Notes under the pieces: generated by a model
What the model saw: the letters and a program-made list of their open reading frames with translations, nothing else
What the model was told of the DNA's origin: nothing
Database searches by the model: none
DNA from: Rhodococcus sp. WMMA185
Lineage (GTDB): Bacteria > Actinomycetota > Actinomycetes > Mycobacteriales > Mycobacteriaceae
Assembly (NCBI RefSeq): GCF_001767395.1
Contig: NZ_CP017014.1
Coordinates: 1,116,001 to 1,180,000 of the forward strand
Direction: 5' to 3'
Length of the DNA: 64,000 bases
Program-made: the position numbers and the translations under genes
In this document: positions 1 to 6,825 of the stretch, piece after piece
How the letters are laid out: every line of letters starts with the position of its first letter
Numbering within the stretch: position 1 is the first letter of the stretch

Positions 1-1
1 C

Positions 2-337
2 CCGCCACTATCGATTTCATTCGGACCGGGGAGTTCGAGCCACGAAAACCTCGATCCCGATGACCTCGCCGATGTCAGAACGTACGTCACGAGCATGTTG
101 CCCGTCAGCGATGTCCATTTCAGCCGGATGATTACCAACCACTACGGCGGGACGGCCCCGCTGTCGGGAGGTCCTGGCGGCGTCGATCCCCAGACCCTGA
201 TTCTGCGTGGGACGGAGAACGTCGCTGTCGCCGATGCATCGCTCATGCCGGTACCTTCTGCGGCGCATCCCGTGGGGACAATCATGGCAGTCGCTGAAAG
301 GGCGGGCGAGATCTTGGCTTCGAGGTGGCACGGATAG
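2..337 (+). CDS. GMC-family oxidoreductase, C-terminal fragment
   Basis: The frame is open from the window edge and ends at a TAG at 335-337, so only the last 111 residues are visible. The segment N-H-Y-G-G-T, then V-A-D-A-S-L-M-P-V-P followed by H-P-V-G-T-I-M-A-V-A-E-R-A, is the C-terminal signature of FAD-dependent glucose-methanol-choline oxidoreductases (cholesterol oxidase, choline dehydrogenase and relatives), where a conserved His/Asn pair sits by the flavin. The N-terminal FAD-binding Rossmann fold lies outside the window, so the substrate cannot be judged. A GMC_oxred_C member is likely; the exact subfamily is open. Confidence 0.8.
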   Translation, partial: PPLSISFGPGSSSHENLDPDDLADVRTYVTSMLPVSDVHFSRMITNHYGGTAPLSGGPGGVDPQTLILRGTENVAVADASLMPVPSAAHPVGTIMAVAERAGEILASRWHG

Positions 338-592
338 CGGCACCGCCACATTGTCTGATGACGCGACCGCCTGAGTAGATGCCCGCTGAGCACTCCTCGG
401 GCGCGCGTTCATAGCCCGGCGTGTCTCGTGGTCAGCACGTCGTGTCGATCCGGACATTCGTCTGAATGTTCCGTATAGTCCGCACCTGCGCCGGTGACGA
501 TTCGGTTCCTGTCTTGCGCCCTGCGGGTGCTGCGCCGACAGCGATGTCGTGTCCGTCCGCATCTACCAATTGGCAGAAGGAGTCCGATCGCG

Positions 593-1933
593 ATGCCTCA
601 CAAGACCATCGACACGACCCACCGTGGGGCTGGCCCTGGGGTCCGGGCTCGTACCGGACCACGATGCACCGCAGGCCTTGCCGCGATCCTCGCGGCGGGG
701 TTGATGCTCACGGCCGGCCCGGCCGCGCAGGCGGACACCGTCGAGACCACGATCCCGGTCGGTGCCAGTCCGGTCGGGGTGGCGATCACCACCGACGGAA
801 CCCGCGCCTTCGTCACCAGCCAGGGCGACGGCACGGTGTCGGTCATCGACACCGCCACCAACTCCGTCACCGGCACCATCGACGTCGGCAGCGTCCCGTC
901 CCGGATCGCGATCACCCCCGACGGCACCGGCGCCTACGTCACCAACTGGTCGGACGGCACGGTGTCGGTGATCGACACCGCCACCAACACCGAGACCACC
1001 ACCATCGGCGTCGGCAGCGACCCGTATGGGGTGGCGATCACCCCCGACGGAACCCGCGCCTTCGTCACCAACTTTCACGACAGCACGGTGTCGGTCATCG
1101 ACACCGCCACCAACTCCGTCACCGACACGATCGGCTTCGAGGCCGACCTCCGCCCGTATGGGGTGGCGATCACCCCCGACGGGACCAGCGCCTACATCGC
1201 CAACCAGTTCGGCGACTCAGTGTTCGTCATCGACACCACGACCAACGACATCGCCGGCATCATTGACGTTGGCGACGGTCCGGTCGAGGTGGCGATCACC
1301 CCCGACGGAACTCACGCCTACGTCACCAACTCCAGCGACAACTCGGTGTCGGTAATCGACACCGCGACCAACACCGTCACCATTACCATCAACGCTGGCG
1401 ACGACCCGGAAGGGGTAGCCCCGCAAGGGGTGGCGATCACCCCCGACGGGACCCGCGCCTACGTCACCAATTATCTGGCCAACACCGTGTCAGTGATCGA
1501 CACCGTGGCTAACACCTTCACCACCTTCGACGTTGGTATCGGTCCGCGCGCGGTGGCGTTCACCCCCGATGGCACCGGCGCCTACGTCACCAACCAGAAC
1601 GACAGCTCGGTGTCGGTCCTCGAGATCGACACGGAACCGACTCTGACCGGCACACCGCCGGCCGGGGCCGTCGGGCAACCCTACGAGTACGCCTTTACCC
1701 TCACCGGGCAGCCGGCCCCCACCATCACCGTTATCGCCGGCAGCCTGCCCGACGGATTGACCCTCAGTGCTGATGGTGTTCTGTCCGGCACCCCGACGAC
1801 CGTTGGGCCATCAGCATTCCTCATCTCCGCGGGTAACGGCATCGGCGGAGACGTTCAGTTGTCCGTAGCCCTCGATATCACCGACACCCCACCGACGGGG
1901 TCCTCGGGTTCGCTCGGTTTCACGGGATCGTAG
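593..1933 (+). CDS. Secreted YVTN-type seven-bladed beta-propeller with C-terminal Ig-like domain
   Basis: 446 aa. The ATG at 593 is chosen because AGAAGGAG lies about 10 bases upstream and a Sec signal peptide follows at once (twin Arg-rich start, hydrophobic stretch about residues 27-45, likely cleavage after A-Q-A at 47). Residues 50-349 contain seven consecutive repeats of about 42-47 aa, each with I-T-P-D-G-T, A-Y/F-V-T-N and V-S-V-I-D-T, the YVTN/lactonase-like blade pattern; seven blades would close a propeller. Residues 350-435 resemble a putative Ig domain of the He_PIG type (L-P-D-G-L-T-L and G-V-L-S-G-T-P motifs). The repeats are nearly identical at DNA level. Probably a secreted or surface protein; ligand or enzyme activity unknown. 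Confidence 0.85.
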   Translation: MPHKTIDTTHRGAGPGVRARTGPRCTAGLAAILAAGLMLTAGPAAQADTVETTIPVGASPVGVAITTDGTRAFVTSQGDGTVSVIDTATNSVTGTIDVGSVPSRIAITPDGTGAYVTNWSDGTVSVIDTATNTETTTIGVGSDPYGVAITPDGTRAFVTNFHDSTVSVIDTATNSVTDTIGFEADLRPYGVAITPDGTSAYIANQFGDSVFVIDTTTNDIAGIIDVGDGPVEVAITPDGTHAYVTNSSDNSVSVIDTATNTVTITINAGDDPEGVAPQGVAITPDGTRAYVTNYLANTVSVIDTVANTFTTFDVGIGPRAVAFTPDGTGAYVTNQNDSSVSVLEIDTEPTLTGTPPAGAVGQPYEYAFTLTGQPAPTITVIAGSLPDGLTLSADGVLSGTPTTVGPSAFLISAGNGIGGDVQLSVALDITDTPPTGSSGSLGFTGS

Positions 1934-2306
1934 GAGACACCGAAGGGTCTCGACGAACCCGGTCGCCGCTGAACTCGGGGGCCGCGTGCGGCGGGATCCA
2001 AAGGGTCCGAGGCTGATCGGAGAACCACGCGAACCGTTTCGTCGAGGCCCTCCGCAACCGTTGGTGCAGTTCGCATGATGTCGCGTCTGGGGAGCAAAGG
2101 TGGCAACCAATACCGTTGCCACCTTTGCTCCCCGATGTTGTCGCGGTCACATGCTAGGTTGCCTCGGACGGAAGCAGCCGGGTGTGAGGGGGATGAATTG
2201 TTCGGAAGGTCTGCCTTCCTTGGATTTGCGCGGTGACGGCCGTGCCGCTGCGCTGGATGACTGGCGCTGCACCTCGCAGAACGTTCCACCCTCACCGCGG
2301 TCAACG
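1934..2306. other. 373-base gap with a long perfect inverted repeat
   Basis: No convincing gene. A weak GAGAC/GTCTC hairpin follows the propeller stop at 1934-1951, and a perfect 19-bp inverted repeat occupies 2089-2133. Frames stay open through the repeat into the esterase downstream, but they show no recognisable domain, and the esterase domain begins only at 2307. Confidence 0.5.
2089..2133. repeat. Perfect 19-bp inverted repeat, 7-nt loop
   Basis: GGGGAGCAAAGGTGGCAAC at 2089-2107 is exactly reverse-complemented at 2115-2133, separated by CAATACC. The stem is much longer than a usual intrinsic terminator and has no T-tract on either side. It could be a bidirectional terminator, a palindromic mobile element, or a recombination or regulatory site; no second copy was noticed in this window. 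Confidence 0.85.
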
Positions 2307-3074
2307 ATGACCATTACCGTGCTCACCTGCCGGGGCGTTGGTGAGCCCTTCCCGTCTCCGATGCTGGCGAACGTGACGCGGCTCCTGGACCCGAGGCGGT
2401 TCCGTGTCAACGCCGTGCAGTGGGAGGCCAGCTACGGGCCGGTACCTGACCTGCATGGAATCTCGTTCGACGAGGCGCTGCGATCCGGCCGGGAGCTGCT
2501 GCTCGACACCGTCGCGAACGACCCGAACCCTGTGATACTCGTGGGCTATTCGGCCGGTGCGGCGTTGGTCGGCAATGTCGCTGAGGAGATCGCCTGCACC
2601 AACCTTCCTGGAATGAACGTGCGCGGTGTCGGCCTGATCTCGGACCCGCTGCGGTCACCGCGCAACCCGGTCAACCCGGGTGCAACTGGTTGGGGCATCG
2701 CAGGACGACGACCCATCGGATCCGTGTTCCCGGTCTGGCACTGCGCTGACCCCGCAGACGCCATCACCTGCTGTCCACCCAACTCTCCATTGCGTACCTT
2801 CGCCGACCAGTCGGCCGCTTTCTCCCTCGCCGACCCGCATGCTTGGGTTGCGGACCTGCTCGACCGGCTCCGGACGCGACGATGGCAGGCGACCATCCGG
2901 GACTGGCGCAACATCCCACACGTGTGGAGGGCGTACAGCCGTGCGATCGCCGGTGTTCGTGGGTATCTCAACGGCGAGCACACGTCTTATCACCTTCGGC
3001 GATACCCCGGCAGCACCCGCACCTATTGCGAATGGCTCGCAGACCGCATCAACCAAGTCAAGGAGCGCGATTGA
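2307..3074 (+). CDS. Cutinase / LysB-like serine esterase
   Basis: 255 aa from the ATG at 2307, where the alpha/beta-hydrolase core begins (M-T-I-T-V-L-T-C-R-G). An earlier ATG at 2193 has a G-rich stretch close upstream but would add 38 residues that look unlike protein. The nucleophile motif G-Y-S-A-G is at 80-84 (Ser82). Downstream Asp residues around 148-151 sit in an A-D-P-A-D-A-I-T-C-C context, and a D-P-H at 176-178 could supply the histidine. The C-terminal region with a Y-P-G-S-T-R-T-Y motif resembles the cutinase/PE-PPE/phage lysin B families, which hydrolyse ester bonds including mycolyl-arabinogalactan. No signal peptide, as in phage LysB. Prophage remnant or cellular esterase cannot be separated here. 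Confidence 0.65.
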   Translation: MTITVLTCRGVGEPFPSPMLANVTRLLDPRRFRVNAVQWEASYGPVPDLHGISFDEALRSGRELLLDTVANDPNPVILVGYSAGAALVGNVAEEIACTNLPGMNVRGVGLISDPLRSPRNPVNPGATGWGIAGRRPIGSVFPVWHCADPADAITCCPPNSPLRTFADQSAAFSLADPHAWVADLLDRLRTRRWQATIRDWRNIPHVWRAYSRAIAGVRGYLNGEHTSYHLRRYPGSTRTYCEWLADRINQVKERD

Positions 3075-3182
3075 CCATCGACGCCAGCCCCGTGAGTGGC
3101 CTCCCATCCGCGGACGACGCGGGTAGGAGGTTTCTCTCATACATTCACGGTCAAGGCGTTGTCCGGGTGGGACACTGGCGTC

Positions 3183-3392
3183 ATGGCATTTACCGTGACG
3201 CATCGATCATTCGACCAACTGACGGATTTCGCGGTTACCGACTTCGGAGACGATGACACCTACAGCATTCACGAGTCGGGGGCGCTGGTCATCGTCCGTG
3301 CTGACCAGGAGCTGATCTATGCCCCGGGGAGCTGGTTCTTGGTGGAGCGGGCCGATGGACAACAGGATCAGTCGCCGGGAAATTACATGTGA
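3183..3392 (+). CDS. Small hypothetical protein
   Basis: 69 aa starting M-A-F-T-V-T at 3183. The ribosome-binding site is poor, so the start is uncertain, though no longer start adds plausible sequence. The protein is acidic, without signal peptide, membrane segment or a motif I recognise; the middle (residues about 25-55) alternates hydrophobic and charged residues like a small beta-rich fold. It lies 108 bases after the LysB-like gene on the same strand and may be a companion of it. Confidence 0.45.
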   Translation: MAFTVTHRSFDQLTDFAVTDFGDDDTYSIHESGALVIVRADQELIYAPGSWFLVERADGQQDQSPGNYM

Positions 3393-3416
3393 TTCGTAGC
3401 TTGCCGCCGCGCGTTA

Positions 3417-3432
3417 TCGAACAAATATTCGA
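3417..3432 (+). promoter_or_regulatory. LexA/SOS-box-like site
   Basis: TCGAACaaatATTCGA fits the actinobacterial SOS box TCGAAC-N4-GTTCGA at 11 of 12 fixed positions. It overlaps the expected -35 region of a promoter whose -10 (TAGGTT, 3440-3445) lies 6 bases before the GTG of the zinc-ribbon gene at 3452, an arrangement suited to repression by LexA. Confidence 0.65.
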
Positions 3433-3451
3433 ACATGCGTAGGTTTGGGGC

Positions 3452-3652
3452 GTGGCTCCCAGAACCGAAACCGCCCCGGATCGATGCCCGAACGGGCACA
3501 AGCTTGCCGCGAACTCGTGCCTGGTCGGATGGGAGGTGTGCAGTTGTCCGACGTCGAACAACGGCGGGCATCGCACGCACTTTTGCAGGCGATGTGGCGC
3601 GACGATTCGGACCCCGCCGTGTAGCTGCCCTACGGCTGGTGGCGGCAGCTGA
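3452..3652 (+). CDS. Cys/His-rich zinc-ribbon-like miniprotein
   Basis: 66 aa, GTG start at 3452. Visible putative metal ligands are C-P-N-G-H near residues 12-16, then C and C-x-C around 23-32, and G-H-R-T-x-F-C-R-R-C-G near 39-49. I recall small Rhodococcus/Nocardia proteins of unknown function with the same C-P-N-G-H ... V-G-W ... C-x-C ... G-H-R ... C-x-x-C-G layout. There is no ribosome-binding site; the -10-like TAGGTT ends 6 bases before GTG, suggesting a leaderless mRNA. The upstream SOS box suggests induction by DNA damage. Function unknown. Confidence 0.65.
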   Translation: MAPRTETAPDRCPNGHKLAANSCLVGWEVCSCPTSNNGGHRTHFCRRCGATIRTPPCSCPTAGGGS

Positions 3653-3685
3653 TGGACGCGCAAATATGTTGTGGGCTGAAGGGTC

Positions 3686-4147
3686 TTACTGACCGCTGCC
3701 CCGGCGTTCGACCGCCACTGCATGGTTCACGCCGTCGAGAAACCGCGAGATGGAGTCTCTCTCGGCGGCGTCGAAGCCGTCGAGGACCTCGATGGTCGAG
3801 GCGATGAGAGGCCCGAAGAACGTTTGGCCGATTTCGACGGCGCGGGGAGTGACGGCAAGCAACGACCTGCGGCGGTCATCGGGGTCCCGGGTTCGCCGGA
3901 TCAGACCCGCCTTCTCCATTCGATCGAGAAGAGCGGTGACGGACGCGGAGTTGATGGCGAGTTGACTGCCGAGCAGGCCGGGCGTCGCGTCCAGGCCCGC
4001 GCGTTCGGTGTCCAGAATGCAGATGAGGGCGCGGAGGTCGGTGGTGTGCAGCCCGTGCATGTGCGCGAACTCGGTACCGAGCAGATTCAACTCGACCGCG
4101 AGTGCGCGCAATCTGTGCACGGTCTGCATTCCTTCGTCTGGGTCCAC
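3686..4147 (-). CDS. MarR-family transcriptional regulator
   Basis: 153 aa. A winged helix-turn-helix spans about residues 36-100, with the recognition region S-A-S-V-T-A-L-L-D-R-M-E-K-A-G-L and the wing D-P-D-D-R-R-R, both typical of MarR proteins; dimerisation helices lie at both ends. It is divergent from the alpha/beta-hydrolase at 4224, and a 9-bp-arm palindrome between them is the likely operator, so it probably represses itself and the hydrolase. The effector is unknown. Confidence 0.85.
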   Translation of the reverse strand: MDPDEGMQTVHRLRALAVELNLLGTEFAHMHGLHTTDLRALICILDTERAGLDATPGLLGSQLAINSASVTALLDRMEKAGLIRRTRDPDDRRRSLLAVTPRAVEIGQTFFGPLIASTIEVLDGFDAAERDSISRFLDGVNHAVAVERRGSGQ

Positions 4148-4186
4148 GCTGTGAAATCTAGTGCGAGCCCTCCTTCGACTGTCTAG

Positions 4187-4205
4187 TATCTCGATAATCG
4201 AGATA
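4187..4205. promoter_or_regulatory. Palindromic operator, probably of the MarR regulator
   Basis: TATCTCGAT-A-ATCGAGATA is a perfect palindrome with 9-bp arms and one central base. It sits between the divergent MarR gene and the hydrolase and overlaps a GATAAT (4202-4207) that could be the hydrolase -10. Size and symmetry fit a MarR dimer. Confidence 0.75.
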
Positions 4206-4223
4206 ATTTGGGAGGGCTGGATT

Positions 4224-5063
4224 GTGATAGCGGACGACTTCTTCCGGGCCTATGACGCGTTGCTCGACGCCTGGCCCGCGGACGTGGCGGCGGTGGACGT
4301 GCCGACACCCTTCGGGTCGACACGCGTCAACGTCTGCGGGCCGGAGTCCGCAGTGCCGATTCTCTTGCTGCCCGGGGGAGGCGCGACGTCGACGGTATGG
4401 GCGAACAACATTGGGGCGCTATCTCGACGGCACCGGGTGTACGCGGTCGACGTCATGGGCGACGTGGGTCGTAGCGTGAACGCCGGTGCACCGATGCGTT
4501 CTGTCGACGACTTGTTCGTTTGGCTGGATTCGATACTCGACCATTTCGGGTCGGCTTCGGCGACCGTGGTCGGTCACTCGTACGGCGCCATGATCGGGCT
4601 CGCGTATGCGCTGCATGATGCCCGCCGCATCGACGGCCTGGTATTGCTGGACCCGACGTCCTGTTTTGCGGGAATGAGCCCGAAGTACTTGCTCCGCGCC
4701 GTGCCGTTGTTGATTCGGCCCACCGAGAAGCGGCAACGGAACCTGATCGGCTGGGAGGCTGCAGGCGCCGAAGTGGACGAACGCTGGCTCGACGTCACCG
4801 CGCTCGGGGCGGCAACCTTCGGCCGGACCAGACTCGTCGTGCCGCGCCGTCCGAGTGCCGATGCGCTGGGAGGATTGACGGTCGACACCACAGTGGTTCT
4901 GGCGGGAGACAGTCGGGCGCACGACGTGGGGCGGGTCGCCGAGAACGTGCGCAAGACGGTTCCTGCGGCAACCGTCACGACGATCAACGGAACCACCCAC
5001 CATGCGCTGCCGATGGCCGCGTCCCACGCGGTCGACGCGGCCATTCTGTGCGCCGTCGGCTGA
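4224..5063 (+). CDS. Alpha/beta-fold hydrolase
   Basis: 279 aa from the GTG at 4224, preceded by GGAGGG about 8 bases upstream; a longer frame to 4161 would run through the operator and is rejected. The oxyanion segment L-L-L-P-G-G-G is at about 47-53, the nucleophile elbow G-H-S-Y-G at 117-121 (Ser119), and a C-terminal His pair at about 259-260 supplies the catalytic histidine. This is a cytosolic alpha/beta hydrolase of esterase/lactonase/dehalogenase type; the substrate is not predictable. Likely controlled by the divergent MarR regulator. Confidence 0.85.
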   Translation: MIADDFFRAYDALLDAWPADVAAVDVPTPFGSTRVNVCGPESAVPILLLPGGGATSTVWANNIGALSRRHRVYAVDVMGDVGRSVNAGAPMRSVDDLFVWLDSILDHFGSASATVVGHSYGAMIGLAYALHDARRIDGLVLLDPTSCFAGMSPKYLLRAVPLLIRPTEKRQRNLIGWEAAGAEVDERWLDVTALGAATFGRTRLVVPRRPSADALGGLTVDTTVVLAGDSRAHDVGRVAENVRKTVPAATVTTINGTTHHALPMAASHAVDAAILCAVG

Positions 5064-5131
5064 CTCGCGCAGTACGGGCGCTATAGGATGGACGGCCGGT
5101 AGCTCATCGAGGTTCCAGGGAGGTCACGGCG

Positions 5132-6169
5132 TTGGCGAAGAAGCGGATTCCCGTCGTCATCGTCGCCGGATTCCTCGGTTCGGGGAAGACCACGTTGCTC
5201 AATCACGTGCTGCGCAACAACCGTGGGGTCAGGGTCGGCGTCATCGTCAACGACTTCGGGGCGGTGAACATCGATTCGATGATGGTCGCCGGGCAGGTCG
5301 ATTCCATGGTGTCGCTGAGCAACGGCTGCATGTGTTGCGCCGTGGATGTGAGCGATATGGATGAGATGCTCGGCCGTCTTGCCCATCCGTCGTCGCAGAT
5401 CGATGTGATCATCGTGGAGGCCAGCGGACTTGCCGAGCCACGCAACATGATTCGGCTCGTGCTCGGGAGCGAGAATCCATACGTCGCCTACGGCGGACTC
5501 GTCGTGATGATCGACGGTGAGCAGTTCGAACAGATGTCGGCGCAGCACCCGGATCTCGGAAAACACGTCACGCTGGCCGACCTGATAATCCTCAACAAGA
5601 CCGATCGCATCGACGATGGACGCCGTGCCGCCGTGCAGGCGATGGCCCGCGGCTACAACGACCGCGCACCCGTCCTGACTACCGCGCATGGGCGGATCGA
5701 GCCAACGCTACTGTTCGACCGCGAGTCCGGCCGCGAACCTTCGGCAGGGGAGCAACTTACCCTCGACCAACTGCTACTCGATGAGTCTGGCGAATGTGAT
5801 GGGCACGACCATCTGCATTCATCCTATGAGGCAGTCGATTTCGATTCTTCTGCACCGATCGACCCACGCCGTCTGGTCGATTTCCTCGAGACGAGACCGG
5901 TCGGGATCTATCGCGTCAAGGGGTTCGTGCACTTCGCCGTGCCCGGGCAGTCACGCAAATTCGAGGTGCAGACCGTCGGCCCGCATATCCGGTTCACATC
6001 GACGCGGTGGGAGCCCGGTGAAGACCGCACGACTCGACTGGTCCTCATCGGCGTGGACATCGAACCCGAGCACGTACGCAGCAGGCTCGAGCGTTGTGTC
6101 GTGTCGGACGGTGAGGAAACCGACCCCGGCGCCATGCTCGGCATTCACCGCTATACGGTGACGGCGTGA
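5132..6169 (+). CDS. COG0523 (CobW/ZNG-type) metal-chaperone GTPase
   Basis: 345 aa, TTG start at 5132 with GGGAGG 7-12 bases upstream. Walker A G-F-L-G-S-G-K-T at 13-20, the family hallmark C-x-C-C (N-G-C-M-C-C, Cys66-69), a G4 motif N-K-T-D, a short His/Asp stretch (C-D-G-H-D-H-L-H) that could bind metal, and a C-terminal CobW_C domain from about 238. Members deliver metal (Zn, Co or others) to client proteins using GTP. The gene overlaps bluB by 4 bp, which argues for a cobalt/cobalamin-linked role, but bluB itself needs no cobalt, so the client is open. No cobalamin riboswitch was seen upstream; TATAGG near 5085 may be a -10. Confidence 0.85.
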   Translation: MAKKRIPVVIVAGFLGSGKTTLLNHVLRNNRGVRVGVIVNDFGAVNIDSMMVAGQVDSMVSLSNGCMCCAVDVSDMDEMLGRLAHPSSQIDVIIVEASGLAEPRNMIRLVLGSENPYVAYGGLVVMIDGEQFEQMSAQHPDLGKHVTLADLIILNKTDRIDDGRRAAVQAMARGYNDRAPVLTTAHGRIEPTLLFDRESGREPSAGEQLTLDQLLLDESGECDGHDHLHSSYEAVDFDSSAPIDPRRLVDFLETRPVGIYRVKGFVHFAVPGQSRKFEVQTVGPHIRFTSTRWEPGEDRTTRLVLIGVDIEPEHVRSRLERCVVSDGEETDPGAMLGIHRYTVTA

Positions 6170-6825
6170 CCGAGTCTGTGGGAACTGCTGAATCGACATC
6201 CGAACCCACCCTGTCCGTCTACGACGCGATCCGCCGTCGCAGGGACGTACGAGCCGAATTCACCGGGAAGCCGATTGCCGAGGACGTCCTGCGGCGCATC
6301 CTGGGAGCCGGCCACTGCGCCCCCAGCGTCGGCAACACCCAGCCGTGGGACTTCATCGTTGTGCGCGACACCGGGACACTGGCCGACTTCGCCGATCACG
6401 TGGCGGGTGCCAGGAGCCGGTTCGCCGAATCACTGCCCGAAGATCAGAAGAAGACCTTCGATCCCATCAAGATCGAAGGGATTCGCGAGAGCGGCATGGG
6501 TGTGGTGGTGACCTACGATCGCAGTCGCGGCGGCGAACATATCCTCGGTAGACACACGATCGACGACACCGGGCTGTTCTCGGCCGTTCTGGCGATTCAG
6601 AATCTCTGGCTCGCTGCGGCGGCCGAGAACGTAGGCGTCGGTTGGGTGTCGTTCTACGACGAGTCCTATCTTGCGGAACTGCTCGGAATCCCTGATCCGG
6701 TGCGCCCGATCGCCTGGCTCTGCGTGGGTAATGTCACAGAGTTCCAACAGGTCCCGGATCTAGAACGTTTCGGGTGGAGGGGGCGCCGACCACTGGCCGA
6801 CGCCATCCACCTCGAGAAGTTCTAA
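6166..6825 (+). CDS. bluB: 5,6-dimethylbenzimidazole synthase
   Basis: 219 aa, GTG start at 6166 overlapping the upstream stop (GTGA). It is a nitroreductase-fold flavoprotein carrying BluB-specific motifs: N-T-Q-P-W-D-F-I near 60, K-I-E-G-I-R-E, Y-D-R-S-R-G-G, I-L-G-R-H, and I-Q-N-L-W-L-A-A-A-A-E-N-V-G-V-G-W-V-S. BluB breaks down reduced FMN with oxygen to make the lower ligand of vitamin B12. Translationally coupled to a COG0523 GTPase. The 3' end overlaps the convergent helicase by 4 bp. Start and length agree with the family. Confidence 0.9.
   Translation: MTESVGTAESTSEPTLSVYDAIRRRRDVRAEFTGKPIAEDVLRRILGAGHCAPSVGNTQPWDFIVVRDTGTLADFADHVAGARSRFAESLPEDQKKTFDPIKIEGIRESGMGVVVTYDRSRGGEHILGRHTIDDTGLFSAVLAIQNLWLAAAAENVGVGWVSFYDESYLAELLGIPDPVRPIAWLCVGNVTEFQQVPDLERFGWRGRRPLADAIHLEKF

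Noticed and set aside
466-1266. Other long frames across the YVTN repeats
   Set aside because: All come from the same DNA repeats read out of frame (Arg/His/Asp-rich); only the propeller frame has a signal peptide and a ribosome-binding site.
1934-2306. Possible transposase remnant before the LysB-like gene
   Set aside because: Short protein-like stretches appear, but no DDE or other transposase motif could be seen on either strand.
5064-5131. Cobalamin riboswitch before the COG0523-bluB operon
   Set aside because: The gap is only 68 bases and lacks a B12-box-like stretch; too short for the element.
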